Assembly (NCBI RefSeq): GCF_004349355.1
Contig: NZ_SMFK01000001.1
Span: 496,001-560,000, forward strand
Reading direction: 5' to 3'
Length of the DNA stretch: 64,000 bases
Origin: Flavobacterium cellulosilyticum
Lineage (GTDB): Bacteria; Bacteroidota; Bacteroidia; Flavobacteriales; Flavobacteriaceae
Shown here: positions 57,982 to 64,000 of the stretch, in pieces
How positions within the stretch are numbered: position 1 is the stretch's first letter
How the letters are laid out: each line of letters starts with the position of its first letter
Notes under the pieces: generated by a model
The model's database searches: none
What the model saw: the letters and a program-made list of their open reading frames with translations, nothing else
What the model was told of the DNA's origin: nothing
Translations under genes and position numbers: made by a program

Positions 57982-58054
57982 CACGAATTACATTAATTTT
58001 CACTAATTTTTTAAAAATTATTGCAGGAATTCGTGTCAATTAGTGTAATTCGTG
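57982..58054. repeat. 16-bp imperfect inverted repeat after scoB
   Basis: CACGAATTACATTAAT (57982-57997) and ATTAGTGTAATTCGTG (58039-58054) pair at 15 of 16 positions. The arms resemble a class of short intergenic repeats common in flavobacterial genomes; that comparison is from memory. Confidence 0.4.
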
Positions 58055-58104
58055 GCTGAAAGAAATTATTGGTATTAGTAACGAACTGTCATCTAGAATA
58101 ATAT

Positions 58105-58147
58105 CTTGAACCTTTGCTAAAGTTTAAATCTTTGACAAAGGTTCAAG
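58105..58147. terminator. bidirectional terminator between scoB and the FAD oxidase gene
   Basis: CTTGAACCTTTG (58105-58116) pairs exactly with CAAAGGTTCAAG (58136-58147), with the stem continuing after a two-base mismatch. It lies between two convergent genes. Confidence 0.55.
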
Positions 58148-58172
58148 AAATAACAAGCTTATAGATGATAAA

Positions 58173-60281
58173 TTAATTCTTTTTAAACTCGATTTTCTTA
58201 GCCCCTTTTGGTATTTCTGGAATCCATTTTGGAACTTTTCCGAAACTTATAAAATGGATCACATTAGATAAAAACGTCATCGTAATTGTTCCCAATATAG
58301 AATGGAAAAAAGCAACCATCTTTAACCCAAAACGTAAGAAGGCAGTTGTTTCGGCCATATGAGAGCCAATAAAAGCAGCTGTTTTTTTAGTGCTAGAATT
58401 CAGATGATCTGCACGCCATTCTTTTACAAATTTACCGGTATCAATATTCACAGGACAAGCCAATGCACAAAGTCCATCGGTTGCGCAGGTTTCGTCTAGT
58501 TGGTAGGAGACATCTTTTCGAATTGCCACCAATCTATCAGGATCGTCGTTTGATTCCTCTAAACGGCTAATTTCTCTAGCAATCACAATACGTTGTCGCG
58601 GTGATAAAGTTAATCCTTCGGAAACGCAATGTGGTTCACAAAAACCGCATTCCATACATTTATCTATGATGCTATGTGATTCAGGAATTGGTTTTAAATT
58701 TTTAAGATGCGCTTTTGGATCAGGATTTATTAAAACATCAGGATTTATTTTATTTTGCGGGTCAAAAATGTTTTTGATGCGCTTCATAATTTCATAAGCT
58801 TCTGTTCCCCATTCTTTTTCAACAAAAGGAGCCATATTTCTTCCCGTTCCATGTTCTGCCTTTAATGAACCGTTAAAACGTTCTACAACTAATTCGGCCA
58901 ATTCTGCCATTAGACTTTCATACCGATTTACTTCAGTTTGGTTTGAAAAATCCTGTGAAAAAACAAAATGCAGGTTGCCTTCTAAAGCATGACCAAATAA
59001 AACAGCATCGTGGTATTCGTGTTTTTTAAACAAATCTTTTAGAGCAACACAAGCATTGGCCAATTGTTCCAATGGAAACGCAACGTCTTCGATAATAACA
59101 GATGTTCCATTTTTTCGTAATGCACCAACTGTGGGCAACAATCCTTTACGGGCTTTCCAATTGAAATAATATTGTTTTGGATTGGAGGTAAATTCATATT
59201 CAGTATAGGTTCTAATCGATTCAAAACTTGAACGAATTTTAAGCTGTTTTAATAGCATATTATCCAAATCATTATCGCGACAATCAACAAGTAAAGCACA
59301 GGCGGATTCCGGTAAGGTTTTGAAATATTCAGGTGCATCCGGATCATTTTCAACGGAGCGAATCGATTCTCTATCTAATAATTCTACTGCAGCAACTGGG
59401 CTTGATTTCAATAAAATAGTGGCATTACACGCCTCTTGAATCGTATTGAAAATAATCAAAGAACAAGATTTAAATTTTTCGTCAATAACAGTTTGCAAAG
59501 TAACATTCGAAATAAATGCTAATGTACCTTCGGAACCTACCATTAAATGTTTGATAATTTCAATGGGATCTTCAAAATCCACAAACGCATTGATGCTATA
59601 TCCTGTAGTGTTTTTTATTTTGAATTTATTTTTAATCCGATTATAAAGCATTTGGTTGCTTTTTATTTCGTCTCTAAGAATTTCAATTTCTTGAATTAAA
59701 CCAGCTTGATTTCTCTTGAAATCTGATACACATTCTGGATCGGATGTATCCAAAATAGTTCCGTCGTTCAAAACGATTCGGATATCTGATATTGTTTTAT
59801 AAGCGTTTTGAGCCGTTCCACAACACATTCCACTGGCATTATTGGCAACAATACCTCCAATCATTGCTGCTCCAATTGACGCTGGATCGGGTCCAATTTT
59901 TAGTCCATGTTGGGTTAAAAATTGATTGGCCTTTGCTCCAACAATTCCTGGTTCTAGTTTTATTTTTTGATTATTATCAAAAATGGTATAACTTTTCCAA
60001 CCGTGTGTAGCAACCACTAAAACGGAGTCGGTTATTGCTTGTCCCGATAAACTAGTTCCTGCTGCACGAAAAGTCAAAGCGATATCTAGTTTTTTGGCTT
60101 GTTTTATAATTGCAACAACTTCCGTTTCGTTGTGTGCCAAAACTACAATTTTGGGAATTAATCGATAAAAACTGGCATCGGTTCCATAGGCCAAAGTTTG
60201 TAACGGATTGTCTAAAATTCTTTTGGAATCAATAGTTTTCGATAATTTTTTTTTAAACTTTTGGTAGGAAGGAGATAACAT
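58173..60281 (-). CDS. FAD/Fe-S oxidoreductase of the GlcD/YdiJ type, short form
   Basis: A D-2-hydroxyacid (D-lactate or glycolate type) dehydrogenase. FAD-binding PCMH domain about 30-250 (FRAAGTSLSGQA, IVANNASGMCCGT), FAD-oxidase C-terminal domain about 270-520 (LEGNLHFVFS, AEHGTGRNMAPF), then two 4Fe-4S motifs, CMECGFCEPHC and CATDGLCALACPV. Related YdiJ-like proteins of this phylum, as remembered, continue for some 270 residues with CCG-type cysteine domains; this one ends at 702 aa just after GKVPKWIPEIPKGAKK, where that part would begin. The downstream DNA is terminator, not coding. The missing part would normally pass electrons on, so another protein may supply it. Confidence 0.85.
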   Translation of the reverse strand: MLSPSYQKFKKKLSKTIDSKRILDNPLQTLAYGTDASFYRLIPKIVVLAHNETEVVAIIKQAKKLDIALTFRAAGTSLSGQAITDSVLVVATHGWKSYTIFDNNQKIKLEPGIVGAKANQFLTQHGLKIGPDPASIGAAMIGGIVANNASGMCCGTAQNAYKTISDIRIVLNDGTILDTSDPECVSDFKRNQAGLIQEIEILRDEIKSNQMLYNRIKNKFKIKNTTGYSINAFVDFEDPIEIIKHLMVGSEGTLAFISNVTLQTVIDEKFKSCSLIIFNTIQEACNATILLKSSPVAAVELLDRESIRSVENDPDAPEYFKTLPESACALLVDCRDNDLDNMLLKQLKIRSSFESIRTYTEYEFTSNPKQYYFNWKARKGLLPTVGALRKNGTSVIIEDVAFPLEQLANACVALKDLFKKHEYHDAVLFGHALEGNLHFVFSQDFSNQTEVNRYESLMAELAELVVERFNGSLKAEHGTGRNMAPFVEKEWGTEAYEIMKRIKNIFDPQNKINPDVLINPDPKAHLKNLKPIPESHSIIDKCMECGFCEPHCVSEGLTLSPRQRIVIAREISRLEESNDDPDRLVAIRKDVSYQLDETCATDGLCALACPVNIDTGKFVKEWRADHLNSSTKKTAAFIGSHMAETTAFLRFGLKMVAFFHSILGTITMTFLSNVIHFISFGKVPKWIPEIPKGAKKIEFKKN

Positions 60282-60303
60282 AATAGCAATAATTTCTAGG
60301 ATT

Positions 60304-60336
60304 CAAAAATAGTTAAAAGGAAGTTCTTTTTCGCAA
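60304..60336 (-). promoter_or_regulatory. possible promoter of the FAD oxidase gene
   Basis: Minus-strand TATTTTTG (60304-60311) fits TAnnTTTG, with a TTG at 60334-60336 after a 22-nt spacer. The spacer is on the long side. Confidence 0.35.
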
Positions 60337-60352
60337 TTTCACGTTTAGATTT

Positions 60353-60413
60353 AAAAAAGTTAACCGCAAATTCGCAAATATAAATAATTTGCGAATTTGC
60401 GGTTAACTTTTTT
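60353..60413 (-). terminator. perfect 27-bp hairpin terminator
   Basis: 60353-60379 and 60387-60413 are exact reverse complements with a 7-nt loop; the stem core is GTTAACCGCAAATTCGCAAAT and both flanks are A/T runs that give a U-tract in either direction. It sits 26 nt after the ACT-protein gene on the minus strand. Confidence 0.75.
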
Positions 60414-60438
60414 GAAGAACGATTTTTTTTGAAATAAA

Positions 60439-61095
60439 CTAGTTTTTCAAATCCTTAATCACTTTAAAAGCAACATCCACTTCGTCTTCGCTAACTAAAA
60501 TTGTAAATTCATTTGATGTCGAAATCACTTCGTTGATGATGATTCCTTCCCAAGCCAAACGTTGAAAAATAAAATAATATATCCCTGGAACAACAACATT
60601 TTCTTTGGGTAATTTCACTGTAATTGAAGCTAGGTTTTCTAATTTTTGAATTAGCTTTTCGCCTGCAAAATGTTTGTCAACTAAATGATTTACACTGTTA
60701 CTTACTACAATATTAGTTTCATTAACACCTCTTGAAGAAGTATAAAAAATATCTGAAAAAGCATTGATATCTGTAATTAAATCAGCTTGTTTGTTCAAAA
60801 CTGATTCAGATACTGCAAAGGTGTAATCTGTTAATTCCGAACGAACCGTGATTTCACCAATGTTTTTTATAACTTTATTTATTTTATGATTGAGTCTAAA
60901 ATCAAGCTCTTCCGTAAGTCTTTTTAACGCCATTACTACTGCTCCTTGTTTTACTTCTTTGCCAAATTCACTTTCTAATTCGACCATAATGTTTCTCGAT
61001 AAGGAAGTCAAATTGATAATTCCTAACGATAAAGCATTCAATAAAAATGGTTTAGTTTTAATGTAATTCTCTACTATTGAAGATACAGTTTTCAT
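60439..61095 (-). CDS. ACT-domain protein (aspartokinase-tail-like)
   Basis: A 218-aa cytosolic protein without kinase motifs. The first 85 residues look helical and DNA-binding-like (GIINLTSLSRNIMVELESEF, QGAVVMALKRLTEE), and the C-terminal 130 residues match the paired ACT folds of aspartokinases (ITVKLPKENVVVPGIYYFIF, IINEVISTSNEFTILVSEDE). Relatives are often labelled aspartate kinase, which cannot be right on its own because the catalytic domain is absent. A regulator that senses an amino acid is possible. Strong promoter upstream and strong terminator downstream make it a single-gene unit. Confidence 0.7.
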   Translation of the reverse strand: MKTVSSIVENYIKTKPFLLNALSLGIINLTSLSRNIMVELESEFGKEVKQGAVVMALKRLTEELDFRLNHKINKVIKNIGEITVRSELTDYTFAVSESVLNKQADLITDINAFSDIFYTSSRGVNETNIVVSNSVNHLVDKHFAGEKLIQKLENLASITVKLPKENVVVPGIYYFIFQRLAWEGIIINEVISTSNEFTILVSEDEVDVAFKVIKDLKN

Positions 61096-61151
61096 AGTGT
61101 AATAGGTGTTTTTACTTAGTTTTTACTTAGTTTTTGCTTTTAAATTCTGCG

Positions 61152-61181
61152 CAAAGATATATAAAAAACATTTTGTTACAA
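61152..61181 (-). promoter_or_regulatory. predicted promoter of the ACT-protein gene
   Basis: On the minus strand TTG (61179-61181), 19-nt spacer, TATCTTTG (61152-61159): an exact match to the Bacteroidetes pattern. The leader is about 50 nt and includes a tandem TTTTTACTTAG repeat on the plus strand (61113-61135). Confidence 0.6.
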
Positions 61182-61202
61182 ATATAACATTGATTATTTT
61201 TG

Positions 61203-61568
61203 TTAAAAATGATAAAAAGCATCGATAAGATGTTCAATTGCAAAGGATTTACCTTCTTTATTGATCGCAATAATGTCAAATCGAACCTCAACATCAAGAT
61301 TTTTGGAAATTACGTATTCGTTTACTGCTTTTACCAGAAGTTGTATTTTTTTGGGTTTTACAAAATCTTGTGGTAAACCAAAATCTAGAGACGAACGTGT
61401 TTTGACTTCGACAACGGCAAGTATATTTTCTTTTGAAGCAATAATGTCGATTTCAGCTTTTTGGAAAGTCCAATTAGTATCCAAAATTTCATAGCCGTTT
61501 TTTCTGAGAAATTCAACAGCCATTTCTTCTCCGAGTTTTCCTAATTCGTTATGTTCGGCCATTGTCAT
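61203..61568 (-). CDS. yraN: YraN-family (UPF0102) nuclease-like protein
   Basis: A small protein with a restriction-endonuclease-like fold. LGKLGEEMAVEFLRKNGYEI at the N-terminus, the acidic residues in QKAEIDIIA, and VVEVKTRSSLDFG (E-x-K) make up the expected metal site. 121 aa is the normal size. In bacteria it is often linked to DNA uptake or repair genes, but its role is not settled. Starts at 61568 and 61562 (MTMAEHNE) are both possible. Confidence 0.88.
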   Translation of the reverse strand: MTMAEHNELGKLGEEMAVEFLRKNGYEILDTNWTFQKAEIDIIASKENILAVVEVKTRSSLDFGLPQDFVKPKKIQLLVKAVNEYVISKNLDVEVRFDIIAINKEGKSFAIEHLIDAFYHF

Positions 61569-61602
61569 TTAAGATTTAAGAGTGCAGATAATAGATTTGT
61601 TC

Positions 61603-61702
61603 TTTGCCACAAAGCCACCAAGAAAAAAACAAAGAAATTCAATAAATTTTCTAAAAAAGTTAAATTAATTTAAAATTTGTGCCTTTACGACTTAGTGGCA
61701 AA
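61603..61702. repeat. intergenic inverted repeat between ldcA and yraN
   Basis: TTTGCCAC (61603-61610) pairs with GTGGCAAA (61695-61702); between them are ACAAAGCCACCAAG and TTTACGACTTAG-like segments, the style of a repeat common in flavobacterial spacers. No gene or promoter was seen in it. Confidence 0.35.
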
Positions 61703-61707
61703 TTGTA

Positions 61708-62709
61708 TTACTCAAATGTCAGCTTAGAGGTTGTTGCATTTAATTCCAGTGAAACCTGTTTGCCTAGAATTAAGGCTCTATTATCACGAAAATGACCTGC
61801 CGGAAAATTATAAAGGACAGGGAAGGAATACCCTTTAGTAACATCTGCTATTATTTGGTTCGCATTTTTTCCCCAAGGAATGTCGTTGTCATTCATTTTT
61901 GTCATTGTTCCAACAATCAAACCACTCAAACCATCAAAACAGCCACAGCGTTTCAAATTCATCATCATTCGGTCTATATGATATAAATATTCATCTACAT
62001 CTTCAATGAATAGAATTTTTCCTTTGCAGTCAATTTGTGCATTAGACCCCATCATGCTATATAAAATTGACAAATTTCCACCAACAATTTCTCCTTTGGC
62101 AGCCCCTAATCGATTGGCTGGATCAAATGGCAATTGATAATCTAAGGGTTCCCCAAAAAGTGATTTTCGTAAACTTTCAATAGATTCTTCGCTCGCTCTT
62201 CCAACTGTAATTGGCATGGCACCATGTAAAGATGCAATATGAAGAGTGTTTAAATAACTGTGAATTACGGTAACATCGCTAAAACCGACAATCCATTTTG
62301 GGTTTTGTTTGAATTTGGTAAAATCCAATAAATCAATCATTCGCACCGTTCCATAACCACCACGCATACACCAAATAGCTTTGATGTTTGGGTTGTCCAT
62401 TTGAGTTTGAAAATCAGCTGCACGTTGTTCGTCAGTTCCAGCCAATTGATTGTCATCTAAACCTATCGTTTTCCCAATTAATACTTCTAATCCCCAACGG
62501 TGTAATAGGTCAATTGCCGGTTTTAGGTTATCATCAATGTTTTTTCGAGCTGTTGATACAATAGCTACAGTATCTCCTTTTTGTAAATAGGGTGGTATTT
62601 TCATTGGTGTTTGGGCTTGAATGTTCAAAAAATGTAAAACAAAAATAATCATTAGAAGTTTATTAAAACCGACATTGATTGTTTTATAAAAAAATCGATT
62701 GGAATGCAT
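61708..62709 (-). CDS. ldcA: LD-carboxypeptidase (peptidase family S66)
   Basis: Cuts the terminal D-alanine from murein tetrapeptides during cell-wall recycling. Nucleophile S144 in WIVGFSDVTV, the Glu in AKGEIVGGNLSIL and the His in FPAGHFRDNRAL make the S66 triad; CMRGGYGTVRM is a further signature. 333 aa. The N-terminus reads MHSNRFF...LLMIIFVLHFLNIQAQ, a signal peptide, so it should act in the periplasm, unlike the cytosolic E. coli enzyme. The Met at residue 20 is a second possible start. Confidence 0.88.
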   Translation of the reverse strand: MHSNRFFYKTINVGFNKLLMIIFVLHFLNIQAQTPMKIPPYLQKGDTVAIVSTARKNIDDNLKPAIDLLHRWGLEVLIGKTIGLDDNQLAGTDEQRAADFQTQMDNPNIKAIWCMRGGYGTVRMIDLLDFTKFKQNPKWIVGFSDVTVIHSYLNTLHIASLHGAMPITVGRASEESIESLRKSLFGEPLDYQLPFDPANRLGAAKGEIVGGNLSILYSMMGSNAQIDCKGKILFIEDVDEYLYHIDRMMMNLKRCGCFDGLSGLIVGTMTKMNDNDIPWGKNANQIIADVTKGYSFPVLYNFPAGHFRDNRALILGKQVSLELNATTSKLTFE

Positions 62710-62995
62710 ATTTAAAATATTTAGAGGGTTTTACTCTTTTTCAAATTTAGAATAAACCCATTACAAATATATTTTTTTATAAGGAACTAATTTATCTGAA
62801 TAGGGATTTTTAATAAAAACTTTTTAAATAAAGAAAACGAATTTACCTAATAGTAGCTGAAATAAGGTGTAAATTAATTTTTGTATTATATTTTGTATTG
62901 TTTAAAAGCTGTTTAGTTTAAATTCAAATGATACAATCCGTTATTTGATTTCAAAAAGCTATACATTTATAACCTATAACCTTAAACTCGTTCTA
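62710..62995. other. divergent intergenic region
   Basis: No gene seen. Two minus-strand -7 boxes (TAAATTTG at 62742-62749 and TATATTTG at 62764-62771) could serve ldcA, but neither has a good -33 element. Nothing firm was found for the plus-strand gene pair. Confidence 0.3.
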
Positions 62996-63532
62996 TTGAA
63001 AACTACTTTAATTTTCTTAGTTATCTTTTGCACTAGTATTGCAAATGCTCAAACATTAGAAGTTGGTTTACGCGTACAAAAAACTCAAGAAATGTATTGG
63101 GAAAATGGTGTTTCGGCACAATTTTCCTTTGCAAAATTTAAACCGGAACAATTTTTTTTAGGTTTAGATTATGTTACTTCAAGATTGGGTACTGCCTATC
63201 AATCGAATGCTATTAAACAAGACAGCTATTTGCTTTCCGGAAGTTGGTTATTCAATAAAAACAAACCCTATCACATTGTAACTCGTTTTAATATGGGTTA
63301 TTTCTATTCTGATTTGGAGGAAGATATGTTTGCAGCAATTCCTAACACTTCATTTTTAGTATCACCAGAAGTTGGTTTAAAATATAATTTCAAGAAAATG
63401 CCAATCTCATTAAATCTTGGAGTCGGATTTTATATCATAACTGCAAAAGAAGGATATTCACCTGGAACTTTGCAGCCCCTTTATTACCATTTAGATCTGT
63501 ATTATTCGATTTTAAAAACTAGAAAAAAATGA
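62996..63532 (+). CDS. exported protein of unknown function, possible small outer-membrane barrel
   Basis: Not recognised. No ATG lies in frame; the TTG at 62996 starts a good signal peptide (LKTTLIFLVIFCTSIANA-Q), although the frame is open from a TTG at 62945. The mature part of about 160 aa is built from alternating beta-type strands with aromatic ends (QFFLGLDYVTSRLG, YLLSGSWLFN, ISLNLGVGFYII), as in small outer-membrane barrels. It overlaps the next gene by 4 nt (ATGA), so the two are translated together. Confidence 0.6.
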   Translation: MKTTLIFLVIFCTSIANAQTLEVGLRVQKTQEMYWENGVSAQFSFAKFKPEQFFLGLDYVTSRLGTAYQSNAIKQDSYLLSGSWLFNKNKPYHIVTRFNMGYFYSDLEEDMFAAIPNTSFLVSPEVGLKYNFKKMPISLNLGVGFYIITAKEGYSPGTLQPLYYHLDLYYSILKTRKK

Positions 63533-64000
63533 AAAAAATAAGCTTTCTCTTTATTTATATTCTTGTAACAATTTCCTTTTCCTGTAGCGGACCTACTATA
63601 ACAGATGATTTGCTTGATGGTGAAGTGGTATTTGATCCGTCATTATATAATCCTGAACAATTTTTGGTTTCGGCGAAATACCCTATCCCCACTCCTGCTG
63701 ATTTAAACAAACATATCATCCTCGCTGTTCATGGATATACGGCTACAACATTTGAATGGCAGGAATTTCAAGATTGGTCCGTTACTCCTTCTTATAGAAT
63801 TTCACAAGTATTATTAGGCGGACATGGCAGGGATTATAATGCTTTCAAAAATTCAACTTGGGAAGATTGGCGTTCCTCTATAACTAGTGAATACGAAAAA
63901 CTAATTGCTCTAGGTTATACTAGAATAAGCTTAGTAGGGTCGTCAACCGGTGGAACGCTATTATTAGAATTAGTAAATTCGGGTTATTTCAACAACCATT
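63529..64000 (+). CDS. alpha/beta-hydrolase lipoprotein (3' end outside window)
   Basis: A partial gene that runs off the window after 157 codons. The leader ISFS-C19 is a lipobox. The fold is an alpha/beta hydrolase: ILAVHGYTATTFEW gives the oxyanion HGY segment, VLLGGHGRDY a further loop, and the nucleophile elbow is RISLVGSSTGGTLLL, with the Ser in GSSTGG. Carboxylesterase or lysophospholipase-like activity is likely; the rest of the triad lies outside. It begins inside the stop of the preceding gene. Confidence 0.75.
   Translation, partial: MKKISFLFIYILVTISFSCSGPTITDDLLDGEVVFDPSLYNPEQFLVSAKYPIPTPADLNKHIILAVHGYTATTFEWQEFQDWSVTPSYRISQVLLGGHGRDYNAFKNSTWEDWRSSITSEYEKLIALGYTRISLVGSSTGGTLLLELVNSGYFNNH

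Noticed and set aside
60439-61095. Aspartate kinase
   Set aside because: The kinase catalytic domain is absent; only ACT-like sequence is present.
1-64000. Mobile elements, CRISPR arrays, tRNA or rRNA genes, phage genes
   Set aside because: No transposase, integrase, repeat-spacer array, cloverleaf or rRNA sequence was recognised on either strand.

Overview
The window is from an AT-rich member of the Bacteroidetes, most likely Flavobacterium or a close relative. The evidence is SusC/SusD pairs, lipoproteins with short leaders, a gldH gliding gene, and promoters of the Bacteroidetes type (TTG, about 19 nt, TAnnTTTG), five of which can be read here. No rRNA, tRNA, CRISPR array, integrase or intact insertion sequence was found.

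Positions 1-49737 form one very large glucurono-arabinoxylan utilisation locus. It opens with a GH127 (cut by the window edge) and a GH43-CBM6. Next comes the conserved xus cluster, xusA-xusB-xusC-xusD-xusE-xyn10C, for outer-membrane capture and first cutting of xylan, followed by a GH5 lipoprotein. A scarred stretch (18709-19563) holds a broken 5' gene end and the decayed tail of a CE15 glucuronoyl esterase. A long minus-strand run (33108 down to 21199) carries GH67, an SDR, UxuA, GH115, two GH10 xylanases, a GPH symporter and a cytoplasmic GH43. Divergent from it are a GH3 beta-xylosidase and an SGNH acetyl esterase. A LacI-type regulator sits back to back with another GH43 lipoprotein. The locus closes with a xylose catabolism operon (GntR regulator, xylB, xylA, MFS porter, transaldolase, split transketolase, Gfo/Idh oxidoreductase).

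The parts make one route. Surface xylanases and esterases trim the polymer, the two SusCD pairs import oligomers, and periplasmic GH67/GH115/GH3/GH43 enzymes strip and shorten them. GPH and MFS carriers bring products into the cytosol. Xylose goes through XylA/XylB to the pentose phosphate genes, and glucuronate goes through the SDR and UxuA. A near-palindrome, CAATCGGTTG, lies at seven places, all at xylan genes (xusA leader twice, CE15 twice, GH67/GH3 twice, inside the GH43 at 38881). It is the likely operator of the LacI protein at 37714-38745. No hybrid two-component regulator is present in the window.

Positions 49738-64000 look like core genome: a tRNA-hydroxylase (TrhO) with an unusual C-terminal domain, a PSP1 protein, gldH, a class A penicillin-binding protein, a 3-oxoacid CoA-transferase pair split by a small gene, a short YdiJ-like FAD/Fe-S oxidase, an ACT-domain protein, YraN, an LD-carboxypeptidase, and two envelope genes, the last cut by the window end. 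Several intergenic inverted repeats occur here and at the edge of the xylan locus.
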